Notes under the pieces: model-generated
What the model was told of the DNA's origin: nothing
What the model saw: only the letters and a program-made list of their open reading frames with translations
Database searches by the model: none
Made by a program: the position numbers and the translations under genes
Part shown: positions 55,771-64,000 of the stretch, in pieces
Numbering within the stretch: the stretch's first letter is position 1
Layout: the number at the start of each line of letters is the position of its first letter
Assembly: GCF_003033885.1 (NCBI RefSeq)
Contig: NZ_CP024081.1
Coordinates: 1,337,898-1,401,897, forward strand
Length of the DNA: 64,000 nt
From: Pseudomonas rhizophila
Lineage (GTDB): Bacteria; Pseudomonadota; Gammaproteobacteria; Pseudomonadales; Pseudomonadaceae
Reading direction: 5' to 3'

Positions 55771-55829
55771 CACGGTTAAGAACCGTGCAACGTTAAAACG
55801 TTCCAGTAACGTCGACCACCATTGGTCGA
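55771..55829 (-). promoter_or_regulatory. Three tandem inverted repeats upstream of the 74-residue gene
   Basis: CACGGTT-AAG-AACCGTG (55771-55787), AACGTT-AA-AACGTT (55789-55802) and TCGACCA-CCAT-TGGTCGA (55812-55829) lie in a row 24-82 nt upstream of the start. They could be RNA hairpins in the leader or stacked operator sites. Confidence 0.5.
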
Positions 55830-56584
55830 ACGAAGAACCCGACTGGAACAAAGCAGCCAGTTTGAGCGCTATATAAAGTGCGCGCTTGGGCTGGCAGGTA
55901 GGTACTTAGGAGGGCAGGCAACACATCAAGGGCAAAGGTTCTGGGCCCGGGGTGAAGATCCTGATCAATTTTGCAGGCTGGTTCGGTCAGAGTAACGAGT
56001 CTGGCAACATCCTTTGCAATCGATCAAAGGCAGTGTTGACGCAAGAATTACCTGGAAACCATCGAGGGGGTCGGTCTCTTTTTGTCGGTGAGGCTTCTCT
56101 TGAAGAAGGCTGACCGTGGAGATGTATTCGACCCGGAATTGACTTTCAGCTTGGTACTAACGCCGCGGATAGTAACGGATCGAGTGGTCGAAGGGAAGGA
56201 CGATGGGAAAAAATATCCTGCCTGGTCGCCGACTGATCGCTTGTTTGCCCATCGGTGATCGGCCATAGCACAGGAACCGATCAATGGTTTTGCGCTTAGC
56301 CGACGGACAACGGCCAGCACGTCGTCAGGTTATCCCCAGGTTTTACCGCGCAAATGAGCCAAAACGGCGCAACCATATAACCATTTCACGTGTTACTTGT
56401 GCACACTCGATGCGGTGGTTGTCACCGTATTGTCATGTGGAAACAATCTGGGGTGGGTGCCTGTATCCAAAATTTAAGTCAATGAAAAACATCGCTTTTT
56501 TTTACTGGTGAAAAAATCGTCAGTTTGAGCGCAGGCCCCGTTCCACAGGGCTTACGGCGACTTCAGGGGGGGTTGTCCACTGAG

Positions 56585-56607
56585 TTATCCACAGCTTCTG
56601 TGGATTG
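56585..56607. promoter_or_regulatory. Inverted pair of DnaA boxes
   Basis: TTATCCACA (56585-56593) is a perfect box; TGTGGATTG (56599-56607) reads CAATCCACA on the other strand. They form the perfect inverted repeat ATCCACAG-CTT-CTGTGGAT at 56587-56605. TTATCCCCA-like sequence at 56328 is a further weak match. Confidence 0.55.
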
Positions 56608-56712
56608 TCCCAAGCGCTTGCTCTAGCACGGGCGTGCCGGATTTTTTCGACTTTACCCGTGCGAAAAAAGGAGTAGAGTGGCGCGCCTTCCTGATCTGTC
56701 CCACAGTGCTTT

Positions 56713-57036
56713 ATGAAGTTTCGCTCAGTATCAAATCCTGTTACCTCCACACCCGCCGGTGTTACCCCACCCAAACGCATTTCGATGCGCGTGGCCGAAT
56801 GGCTGCTCGACAGCCCGCGCCTTGGGGAAAACACCAGTGTCAAACACTTGGCCGGCCGTTTACTCAAGCAACCAGCCCGGGAAGGCGTGGTAGCTGCGCA
56901 AAGTCGCCTCGGTCAGCTGATGTGCCGTGAATGCGGGAACGCGCGCGATCGCCGTATTGGCCAGGATCTGCTGCGTCAGGCTGCCAGGGCCGGGGATCAT
57001 CGTGCGCGCCAGGCGCTGGGTGAAATCGAAGACTGA
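56713..57036 (+). CDS. Conserved hypothetical protein, Sel1-like C-terminal helices
   Basis: A 107-residue basic protein from ATG 56713 (ATG 56785 also in frame; neither has a strong ribosome site). The region ISMRVAEWLLDSPRLG is followed by helices QSRLGQLMCRECGNARDRRIGQDLLRQAARAGDHRARQ resembling a Sel1/TPR-like repeat. It is upstream of rmuC by 61 nt and probably co-transcribed. Function unknown. Confidence 0.68.
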   Translation: MKFRSVSNPVTSTPAGVTPPKRISMRVAEWLLDSPRLGENTSVKHLAGRLLKQPAREGVVAAQSRLGQLMCRECGNARDRRIGQDLLRQAARAGDHRARQALGEIED

Positions 57037-57097
57037 GCTGGGCATCCCCTGGCCGCTTGGTTAACCTGCGGGCTTTATTTCATCGGCGGGAATTGTC

Positions 57098-58597
57098 ATG
57101 GCTATGGATTTGACCAGCCTGTTGTTTGGCCTGGCGGGTGCTGCGGTGCCGTTGCTCGCCCTGGCCTGGCACCTGCAACGCCAGGCCAGCGCCGCGCAAA
57201 CCGAACTCGCGTTAATGGAGGAGCGTCTGGCCACCGCCCACATGGCCCACGACGGTTTGAACGCCCAGCTCGATGCGTGCCGCGATGAAATCAGCGACCT
57301 GGGCCAGGCCAACGCCGCCCGGCAAGCCGAGCTTGCCGCCGCTTGTCGCGAAGTCGAGTTGTTGCAGATCGAACGCGACAATGCCCGAGACGCAGCCCAC
57401 GCCTGGAACTTGGAGCGCGCCGCAAAAGAAGCGGAATTGCGGCGTCTTGATGCCCAGGCGGCTTCGTTGCACGCCGAACTGCGTGAGCAACAGGAAAGTC
57501 ATCAGCAACGTCTGGACGACCTGCAAGGTTCGCGAGACGAGTTGCGGGCACAGTTCGCCGAGCTGGCAGGAAAGATCTTCGATGAGCGTGAGCAACGCTT
57601 CGCGGAAACCAGTCAGCAGCGCTTGGGGCAGTTGCTCGACCCGCTGAAGGAGCGCATCCAATCCTTTGAAAAACGTGTCGAGGAAAGCTATCAAGCCGAG
57701 GCGCGGGAACGCTTCTCCCTGGGCAAGGAGTTGGAACGGCTGCAACAGCTGAACCTGCGCCTGAGCGATGAAGCGACCAATCTGACCCGTGCCCTCAAAG
57801 GCCAGAAGACCCAGGGTAACTGGGGTGAGCTGATTCTGGAGCGGGTGCTTGAACACGCCGGCCTGGAGAAGGGCCGCGAGTATCAGACCCAGGTCAGCCT
57901 CAAGGGCCCGGACGGCGAACGGTTCCAGCCGGACGTGCTGATTTACCTGCCCGGCGACAAGCAGGTGGTGGTGGATTCCAAGGTCAGTCTTACGGCCTAT
58001 CAACAATATGTGGCCGCCGAGGACGACAGCATCGGCCAACTCGCTCTCAAGCAGCACGTGGTCTCTTTGCGGGCCCACGTCAAAGGTCTGGCCGGCAAGG
58101 ATTACAAGCGCCTGGATGGTTTGCACAGCCTGGATTTCGTGTTGTTGTTCGTACCGATCGAGGCCGCGTTTTCTGCCGCGCTGCAAGCCGAATCGAACCT
58201 GTTCCAGGAAGCCTTCGACCGCAACATCGTGATCGTCAGCCCGACGACGCTATTGGCGACGTTGCGGGTGATCGACAGCTTGTGGAAACAGGAGCGCCAG
58301 AGTCAGAACGCCCGGGAAATCGCCGAGCGGGCAGGGTGGCTGTACGACAAGTTCGTACTGTTCATTCAGGACCTGGACGAAATAGGCAGCCGTTTGCAGC
58401 AACTGGACAAAGCCTATAGTGCGGCGCGCAACAAACTCACAGAAGGGCGTGGCAATCTGATCAGCCGCAGCGAACAACTCAAATTGCTCGGCGCCCGGGC
58501 CAGCAAAAGCCTGCCAGCCGAACTGCTCGAACGGGCAATGACCGATGTCGATGGGCTGCCCGAACTGCCTGAAGAGACCGAAAAGCCTCAGGCTTGA
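57098..58597 (+). CDS. rmuC: DNA recombination protein RmuC
   Basis: A 499-residue protein with one N-terminal membrane segment (about 5-25), a long coiled coil (about 27-215, rich in E, Q, R and A) and the RmuC nuclease-like domain: KTQGNWGELILERVLEHAGL, DVLIYLPGDKQVVVDSKVSL and VSPTTLLATLRVID. RmuC limits inversions at short inverted repeats in E. coli, which is relevant to a REP-rich genome. Convergent with the hybrid kinase gene. Confidence 0.94.
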   Translation: MAMDLTSLLFGLAGAAVPLLALAWHLQRQASAAQTELALMEERLATAHMAHDGLNAQLDACRDEISDLGQANAARQAELAAACREVELLQIERDNARDAAHAWNLERAAKEAELRRLDAQAASLHAELREQQESHQQRLDDLQGSRDELRAQFAELAGKIFDEREQRFAETSQQRLGQLLDPLKERIQSFEKRVEESYQAEARERFSLGKELERLQQLNLRLSDEATNLTRALKGQKTQGNWGELILERVLEHAGLEKGREYQTQVSLKGPDGERFQPDVLIYLPGDKQVVVDSKVSLTAYQQYVAAEDDSIGQLALKQHVVSLRAHVKGLAGKDYKRLDGLHSLDFVLLFVPIEAAFSAALQAESNLFQEAFDRNIVIVSPTTLLATLRVIDSLWKQERQSQNAREIAERAGWLYDKFVLFIQDLDEIGSRLQQLDKAYSAARNKLTEGRGNLISRSEQLKLLGARASKSLPAELLERAMTDVDGLPELPEETEKPQA

Positions 58598-58655
58598 TGT
58601 AAAAACCTGGGCTTGATGCCAGGCAGTGTGTGCCTGACAGTGGGAAATCGATTCT

Positions 58656-61600
58656 CTACAACGGCAAATGCCGACTCAACAACGCCCTCAATGCGGCCGG
58701 TTTCACCGGTTTGGCCAAGTAGTCCAGACCCGCCGCATGCACCTGCGCCACCGTCTCGGGGCGGCCATCGGCGCTGATCACCACGCCTGGTATAGGTTCA
58801 CCCATACGGCTGCGTAACCAGGCCATCAGCTCGGTTCCGGTTTCTCCATTGTCCAGGTGAAAATCCACCAGGGCCAGTTGCGGTCGGCCTCCCTCGCTGA
58901 GCAAACGCTCGCACTCCTGGCGGTTGCGCGCGGTCCACACCTGGCAGCCCCAGCGAGTGAGCAGGCTGTTCATGCCGATCAGAATGCTGTCTTCGTTATC
59001 GACACACAGCACCTGGGCGCCTTTTGGTAAATGACCGTTGAGTTCGGCTGCGGGCTTGGGCAAGGCAGTCTGCGCCTGGGCCAGCGGTACGCTGACGCTG
59101 AAGACACTGCCGCGCCCCGGCCAGGAACGCACCCGCAAGGTGTGACCCAGCACGCGGCACAGCCCGTCGGCGATCGCCAGGCCCAGGCCCAGGCCTTTTT
59201 CCGCACGGGTCTGATGGCTGTCGAGACGTTTGAACTCTTCGAAAATGACCTGCAGTTTGTCTTCGGCGATGCCCGGGCCGCGATCCCACACCTCCAGGCA
59301 CAATTCGCCATTGCGACGGCGAACGCCCAGCAGTACCGGGCCTTTGGCATAGCGGAAGGCATTGGTGAGGAAGTTCTGCAACACACGACGTAGCAACTTG
59401 ATGTCGCTGTCGACCCGTAGTCGTGAGCCCCGCACCCGGAATTTGAGGCCTTGTTCCTGGGCCAGTACCTTGAACTCGGCGCCCAGGGTATCGAACAGTT
59501 CGTTGAGGGCAAATGGATTGCGGTCAGGGTTGATCTTGCCGTTTTCCAGGCGGGAAATGTCCAGCAGATCGGTGATCAGGTCTTCGGCCGAGCGCAGCGA
59601 ACTGTCCAGGTGGTGTACCAGTTGCCGGGCCTCGCTCGGCAAGGCGTCGTGCTGATGGGACAGCGCTGCGGAGAACAGGCGTGCGGCGTTGAGCGGCTGC
59701 ATCAGGTCATGACTGACTGCTGCCAGGAAACGGGTCTTGGATTGGTAGGCCGACTCGGCGGTGCCTTTGGCTTCGGTCAGGGCCATGTTCAGTTGCGACA
59801 GTTCCCGGGTGCGTTCCGCCACCCGTTGTTCCAATCCTTCATTGGCTTCCGTCAGGGCCTGTTCGGCTTCGCGGAAAGCGGTGATGTCGGTAAAACTCAT
59901 GACAAAACCGCCGCCGGGCATGGGGTTGCCGATCAGCTCGATCACCCGGCCATTGGGAAACAGCCGTTCAGAGGTGTGTGCACGGCCCTGGCGCATCCAG
60001 TGCAGGCGTCGAGCGACATGGACCTCTGCTTCGCCCGGGCCACAAAGGCCGCGCTCGGCGTTGTAGCGGATGATGTCGGCGATGGGCCGACCCACACTGA
60101 TCAAACCGTCCGGATAGTTGAACAGCTCCAGGTATCGGCGGTTCCAGGCCACCAGCCTGAGGGACTGATCGACCACGCTGATGCCTTGGGTGATGTTTTC
60201 GATGGCACCTTGCAGCAGTGCACGGTTGAATTGCAGTACTTCCGAGGCTTCATCCGCGATTCGGACCACATCCTCCAACTGCATCTCCCGACCTTCAATC
60301 GCGGCTTTTACTACTGCGCGCGTCGACGAAGCCCCCAGCACACCCGCCAGGAGCCGTTCGGTGTGGGCGATCCATTCGCTGTCGGCATTCTGGTTCGGGT
60401 TGAAGCCTTTGCCCTGGCGGTAGGCAAAGCGAATGAAACTCTGGCGCGCCCGTTCTTCGCCAACGAAGCGCGCGGCCAGTTGCAACAGGTCATCTATGTG
60501 CACCGCCAGCATCGAGCGGGGGTTGGGGCGGGCGCTGATTTCCTGGCCGATGAAGCGTCCGGCCTGCCAGTGTTCCGACACGCGGGTGCGCGACAGTACG
60601 GAGATCCAGGCAAACAGGGTGAAGTTACCGGCCAGGGATAACACGACCCCTTGGGTCAGCGGTGAAATCGGCAGGTTCAAGGGGTTGCCATGCAGCCACG
60701 CAAGCCCCGGGAAACTGTTCAGCGACCAGCCCAGGCTGTGGGCCGCGATCGGCAACACCAAGGTGTAGAACCACAGGAAAATCCCCATGGCGAGGCCGGC
60801 GAACACCCCGCGACGGTTGGCCTGTTTCCAGTACAGCGCGCCGAGCATGGCAGGCGCCAGTTGGGTCACGGCGGCGAAGGCGATCTGGCCGATGGTCGCC
60901 AGGCTCGCCGTCGACCCCAGCAGGCGGTAGCTGACATAGGCCAGCAGCAGGATCACCACAATGCTCACCCGGCGAACCGACAGCATCCACTGGCGAAACA
61001 CTTCAAAGGGCCGCTCGGCGTTGTTGCGGCGCAACAGCCAAGGCAGCAGCATGTCGTTGGACACCATGGTGGAGAGCGCGACACTCGCCACGATGACCAT
61101 GCCGGTGGCCGCCGAGGCGCCGCCAATGAACGCAAGCACCGCCAGCGCCGGGTGGGCCTGGGCCAACGGTAGGCTGATGACGAATGAATCCGGCAGCACC
61201 GAGTCGGGCAGCATCATTTGCCCGGCGAGGGCGATGGGCACCACGAACAACGCCGCCAGGGCCAGGTAGGCGGGGAACACCCACTTGGCCAGGCGCAGGT
61301 CCTGGGGCTCGATGTTCTCGACCACGGTCACGTGAAACTGCCGCGGCAAGCAGATGATCGCCATCATCGCCACCCCGGTCTGCACCACCATGGACGGCCA
61401 GTTGATGGTTTCTTTCCAGTATTGTTCCAGCCGCGGCGCGAGCATCGCCTGGTTGAACAGATCGTCGAATCCGTCGTAGAGCCCGTACGTGACAAAGGCG
61501 CCAACGGCAAGGAAGGCGAACAGCTTGACCAGCGATTCAAAGGCAATGGCCAATACCATGCCTCGGTGGTGCTCGGTGGCGTCCAGGTTGCGGGTGCCGA

Positions 61601-62126
61601 ACACGATGGTGAACAGCGCGAGGATCAGTGAAACGATCAGCGCCGTGTCCTGGGCGCGGGTGCCCGTGGTGTCGGCCCCGGCGCCGATGAGCAGGTTCAC
61701 CCCGAGCACGATGCCCTTGAGCTGCAAGGCAATGTACGGCAACACACCCACCAGGCAAATCAGGGCAATCACAATCGCCAGGGACTGGGATTTGCCATAG
61801 CGGGCGGCGATGAAGTCAGCGATGGAGGTGATGTTTTCCTGCTTGCTGATCATCACCATTTTCTGCAAGACCCACGGGGCCAGCACCAGCAACAGGATCG
61901 GCCCGAGGTAAATCGGCAGGAATGACCAGAGTTGTTCGGCAGCCTGGCCCACCGCGCCAAAAAATGTCCAGCTGGTGCAGTACACCGCCAGCGACAGGCT
62001 GTAGACCCACGCCCGCACCCGAGGGGGCAACGGTGTGCTGCGCCGGTCGCCGTAGAAGGCGATGGCGAACAGGATGGCCATATAGGCCAGGGCAACAACG
62101 GCAATCAGCCCGCTGGACAACGACAT
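58656..62126 (-). CDS. mxtR: Hybrid sensor kinase with Na+/solute symporter domain (MxtR/CrbS type)
   Basis: A 1156-residue membrane hybrid kinase from ATG 62126 (CAGGAG upstream). Residues about 1-500 are an SSS (PutP-like) 13-helix domain (AVYCTSWTFFGAVGQAAEQ, SKQENITSIADFIAARYGKS). A PAS domain follows (NITQGISVVDQSLRLVAWNRRYLELF), then a coiled linker, HisKA with AVSHDLMQPLNAARLF, the ATPase domain (NFLTNAFRYAKG, GLGLGLAIADG) and a C-terminal receiver (ALVDFHLDNGETG). This matches MxtR/CrbS, which with ErdR/CrbR controls acetate use (acs) and, in P. aeruginosa, mexEF-oprN. CbrA is a relative but lacks the receiver. The cognate regulator is not in the window. Confidence 0.82.
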   Translation of the reverse strand: MSLSSGLIAVVALAYMAILFAIAFYGDRRSTPLPPRVRAWVYSLSLAVYCTSWTFFGAVGQAAEQLWSFLPIYLGPILLLVLAPWVLQKMVMISKQENITSIADFIAARYGKSQSLAIVIALICLVGVLPYIALQLKGIVLGVNLLIGAGADTTGTRAQDTALIVSLILALFTIVFGTRNLDATEHHRGMVLAIAFESLVKLFAFLAVGAFVTYGLYDGFDDLFNQAMLAPRLEQYWKETINWPSMVVQTGVAMMAIICLPRQFHVTVVENIEPQDLRLAKWVFPAYLALAALFVVPIALAGQMMLPDSVLPDSFVISLPLAQAHPALAVLAFIGGASAATGMVIVASVALSTMVSNDMLLPWLLRRNNAERPFEVFRQWMLSVRRVSIVVILLLAYVSYRLLGSTASLATIGQIAFAAVTQLAPAMLGALYWKQANRRGVFAGLAMGIFLWFYTLVLPIAAHSLGWSLNSFPGLAWLHGNPLNLPISPLTQGVVLSLAGNFTLFAWISVLSRTRVSEHWQAGRFIGQEISARPNPRSMLAVHIDDLLQLAARFVGEERARQSFIRFAYRQGKGFNPNQNADSEWIAHTERLLAGVLGASSTRAVVKAAIEGREMQLEDVVRIADEASEVLQFNRALLQGAIENITQGISVVDQSLRLVAWNRRYLELFNYPDGLISVGRPIADIIRYNAERGLCGPGEAEVHVARRLHWMRQGRAHTSERLFPNGRVIELIGNPMPGGGFVMSFTDITAFREAEQALTEANEGLEQRVAERTRELSQLNMALTEAKGTAESAYQSKTRFLAAVSHDLMQPLNAARLFSAALSHQHDALPSEARQLVHHLDSSLRSAEDLITDLLDISRLENGKINPDRNPFALNELFDTLGAEFKVLAQEQGLKFRVRGSRLRVDSDIKLLRRVLQNFLTNAFRYAKGPVLLGVRRRNGELCLEVWDRGPGIAEDKLQVIFEEFKRLDSHQTRAEKGLGLGLAIADGLCRVLGHTLRVRSWPGRGSVFSVSVPLAQAQTALPKPAAELNGHLPKGAQVLCVDNEDSILIGMNSLLTRWGCQVWTARNRQECERLLSEGGRPQLALVDFHLDNGETGTELMAWLRSRMGEPIPGVVISADGRPETVAQVHAAGLDYLAKPVKPAALRALLSRHLPL

Positions 62127-62273
62127 GGAAGCTCCTGAACGAAAGACCCCGGGGGCAGTGCCCGGCAGAACAGTCTCGCATGCCCGCTCGGGTTCGTCAG
62201 TGTCGACCAAGGTCGAGGCGTGTCGAGGTATCGCCGGTTGCGCTCAGCAATGGGGCATGGGGTGTGCTGGTCG

Positions 62274-62375
62274 GCCTCATCGCGAGCAGGCTCGCTCCCA
62301 CACTGGATCTTCGGCGAAGATGGATTTTGTATTCACAACTGCTCAAATGTGGGAGCGAGCCTGCTCGCGATGGCG
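62274..62375. repeat. REPIN, GAGC family
   Basis: Inverted pair of tgggagcgagcctgctcgcg units downstream of the tetR gene and upstream of the kinase gene. Confidence 0.92.
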
Positions 62376-62378
62376 GTA

Positions 62379-62918
62379 TTACTGGGCCAACGCGATATCC
62401 ACCAACCGATACAACTCCTCAACCGCCAACGGCGCGGTGGCAAAGAGGATGCGAAACACCGTCGGCGCGACCACCACATTGATCAGTCGCTCGACCCCGG
62501 GGTTTGGCTCGTCAGGATAGCGATCCAGGATCGTCTGCAACTGGCCGCTGATGATTCCCACGCAATAGCCCGGCGTGGCGCAGGCCTGAATGTCGCGCAT
62601 CATGTTGCGACCGGGCTCGGAGCTCATTTCGTCCAGGTACTGTTCGGCCCAGGCGCGAAGATCCCCGCGCAGGCTGCCGGTGTCCAGCGGTGCGCAGTCC
62701 GGGCGCATGCGGGCAATCGCGACGTCACCCAGCAATGCCGGCAGGTCGCCCCAGCGCCGGTAAATGGTGGACGGGGTTACGCCTGCGCGGGCCGCGATTT
62801 GCGGTACGGTCAGGGTGGCGCGGTCCTGCTCCTGGAGCAGGCTGCGAACCGCCGAATGAATCGACTCTTGTACCCGGGCGCTTCTGCCGCCGGGACGTAA
62901 ACCTTCTTTAATAGCCAT
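62379..62918 (-). CDS. TetR-family transcriptional regulator
   Basis: A 179-residue repressor from ATG 62918. The N-terminal helix-turn-helix is TVPQIAARAGVTPSTIYRRWGDLPALL; the C-terminal ligand domain (about 75-175) is of the TetR_C class with ACATPGYCVGIIS. Divergent from the MFS gene, which it most likely represses through the inverted repeat between them. Confidence 0.88.
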   Translation of the reverse strand: MAIKEGLRPGGRSARVQESIHSAVRSLLQEQDRATLTVPQIAARAGVTPSTIYRRWGDLPALLGDVAIARMRPDCAPLDTGSLRGDLRAWAEQYLDEMSSEPGRNMMRDIQACATPGYCVGIISGQLQTILDRYPDEPNPGVERLINVVVAPTVFRILFATAPLAVEELYRLVDIALAQ

Positions 62919-62974
62919 GGATCGGACCTTAACACAAAGAATTTGCTTTAAGCGCGCGTCGATAGCACACTCCG

Positions 62975-62997
62975 CAAAAGCAAAAAATTAGCTTTTG
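62975..62997. promoter_or_regulatory. Candidate TetR operator
   Basis: CAAAAGC-N9-GCTTTTG is a perfect 7-bp inverted repeat in the 103-nt space between divergent tetR and MFS genes, 25 bp before the MFS ATG. Confidence 0.55.
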
Positions 62998-63021
62998 TGG
63001 ATCGCCTTGTGGAGTGTGCCC

Positions 63022-64000
63022 ATGTCCCGTCCAGCTTCGACCCGTGCCAGTTTGATATTCCTGGCGATCACCCTGCTCGGTTTCCTCGCAGCGTCCAGTG
63101 CGCCAACCCCGCTGTATCACCTCTACCAGGAACAGATGCAATTTTCCCCTGGGGTCCTGACGCTGATTTTCGGTGTGTACGCGTTCAGTCTGTTAGCGGC
63201 GTTGCTGACCGTGGGTTCGTTGTCGGATTATCTGGGACGCAAACCGGTGATTTTCGTAGCGCTGTTGCTCAACATGCTGGCAATGCTGCTGTTTATCAAC
63301 GCCGACAGTATCGCCTGGTTGATCGGTGCACGGTTGATTCAGGGCTTCGCGACGGGCATGGCCACCAGTGTGCTTGGCGCTGCCTTGCTGGACTTCGATC
63401 GTCGGCAAGGTCCGCTGATCACCAGCGTCGCGCCCTTGCTGGGCATGGCTTGCGGAGCATTTGGCTGCGGCATGTTGGCCGAGTTCGCGCCGTTGCCCCT
63501 GCAACTGACGTACTGGATTCTGCTGGGATTGTTCCTGATCCAGGCCATTTACCTCTGGTTTCTGGCCGAGAGCGTCAGCCCGCAGCCCGGTGCCTGGCGA
63601 TCTTTGCGCCCCACCTTGCATGTGCCGATCCAGGCACGGCGCGCCTTGTGGCTGATACTGCCCTTGAACCTGGTGGCCTGGGCGGTGGGCGGCTTCTACT
63701 TATCACTGGCGCCGTCATTGGTGCGGGCCGCAACCGGCACCACCTCCAACCTGATTGGCGGCGCGCTGGTGGCGGTGCTGACGCTCACCGGAGCGTTGAG
63801 TATCTACACGCTGCGCAACCAGATGGCCGACAAAATGCTGCGCCTGGCCGCCAGCCTGTTGATGGTCGGTCTGGCGCTGGTATTGATCGCGGTGCACGCT
63901 GCTAGCTTGCCGTTGTTCTTCGTCGGCACGCTGGTCACTGGCAGCGGTTTCGGCGCGGGCTTTCTGGGAGCATTGCGCAGCATCATGCCGTTGGCCTTGC
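63022..64000 (+). CDS. MFS transporter, 3'-truncated by the window
   Basis: A major-facilitator protein from ATG 63022 (GGAG 7 nt upstream), open for 326 codons to the window edge, with the last helices missing. It begins MSRPASTRASLIFLAITLLGF; the loop 2-3 signature is GSLSDYLGRKPVIFVALLL, and further helices follow. Substrate unknown; divergent TetR genes next to MFS pumps often indicate drug or organic-acid efflux. Confidence 0.87.
   Translation, partial: MSRPASTRASLIFLAITLLGFLAASSAPTPLYHLYQEQMQFSPGVLTLIFGVYAFSLLAALLTVGSLSDYLGRKPVIFVALLLNMLAMLLFINADSIAWLIGARLIQGFATGMATSVLGAALLDFDRRQGPLITSVAPLLGMACGAFGCGMLAEFAPLPLQLTYWILLGLFLIQAIYLWFLAESVSPQPGAWRSLRPTLHVPIQARRALWLILPLNLVAWAVGGFYLSLAPSLVRAATGTTSNLIGGALVAVLTLTGALSIYTLRNQMADKMLRLAASLLMVGLALVLIAVHAASLPLFFVGTLVTGSGFGAGFLGALRSIMPLAL

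Larger units (their letters stand above)
55748..56712. other. 965-nt region without a convincing gene
   Basis: It contains the hairpin cluster above, an A/T-rich stretch (56390-56520) and an inverted DnaA-box pair at 56585-56607. The few open frames lack ribosome sites and family features. An unannotated small RNA is possible: TTTTTTTT at 56496-56503 could end one, though no strong hairpin precedes it. Confidence 0.5.

Noticed and set aside
56048..56867. Short frames in the 965-nt gap
   Set aside because: Weak or absent ribosome sites, no conserved motifs and overlap with DnaA-box palindromes; not called as genes.
58620..58636. CAGGCA-GTGTG-TGCCTG hairpin after rmuC
   Set aside because: Only a 6-bp stem with no T-run in either direction, so I did not list it as a terminator.
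59451..60641. Plus-strand 396-codon frame opposite the hybrid kinase
   Set aside because: Shadow of the kinase gene with no recognisable domain.

Overview
The window is a contiguous piece of chromosome from a Pseudomonas of the P. fluorescens complex. The evidence is high-GC coding sequence, the oprH-phoP-phoQ operon, the gacS-cysM-rlmD-relA-mazG neighbourhood, PcpS, a complete late cobalamin operon, and dense REP/REPIN palindromes between genes. I see no rRNA, tRNA, insertion sequence, prophage, CRISPR array or replication origin. Almost everything is core genome; most genes are recognisable by family and many by name.

Layout. 1-2.1 kb: 3'-truncated nrdA (minus) with a long regulatory upstream region holding two NrdR-like boxes and a DnaA box. 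3-10 kb: an RstA/RstB-type two-component pair, the phosphopantetheinyl transferase pcpS, a periplasmic dienelactone hydrolase, then oprH-phoP-phoQ with phased PhoP-like half-sites. 10-14.2 kb: an AraC-type regulator, dctA with a sigma-54 promoter, and a class III CoA-transferase. 14.2-21.8 kb: small housekeeping and redox genes (sprT, a Yip1 membrane protein, ttcA, tag, a DUF2069-wrbA-arsC cluster, a TlpA-like lipoprotein, a META-domain lipoprotein with a CxxC protein, ldhA). 21.8-31.1 kb: gacS (minus), then cysM-rlmD-relA-mazG-DUF2058 (plus), which puts the Gac switch beside the stringent-response synthetase. 31.2-39.2 kb: DUF3108-purN-purM (minus) facing DUF2066-perM-hda, then two NlpC/P60 lipoproteins. 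39.3-41.3 kb: a PQQ-type sugar dehydrogenase lipoprotein and an unknown gene. 41.45-50.8 kb: a cobalamin riboswitch followed by cobO-cobB-bluB-cbiB-cobC(D)-cobQ-cobU-cobT-cobC-cobS, which adenosylates cobyrinate, amidates it, makes DMB, attaches aminopropanol and assembles the nucleotide loop. 50.8-53.3 kb: a MarR/MFS pair sharing a palindromic operator, an unlisted 39-codon membrane ORF, and a periplasmic glutathione peroxidase. 53.3-57 kb: a FadL-family porin and small unknown genes around a 965-nt non-coding stretch. 57-64 kb: rmuC, a 1156-residue SSS-PAS-histidine kinase-receiver hybrid (MxtR/CrbS type), and a divergent TetR/MFS pair, the MFS gene running off the window.

Sixteen REP-type palindromic elements of three sequence families punctuate the intergenic spaces. 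One has become part of a gene, forming the 3' end of cobB. I found no clear new multi-gene system. The most unusual items are that cobB tail, the doubled MarR operator with a probably leaderless regulator gene, the coupled 39-aa membrane peptide, the phased TTCA repeats before oprH, and the hairpin-rich leader and DnaA-box pair near 55.8-56.6 kb.
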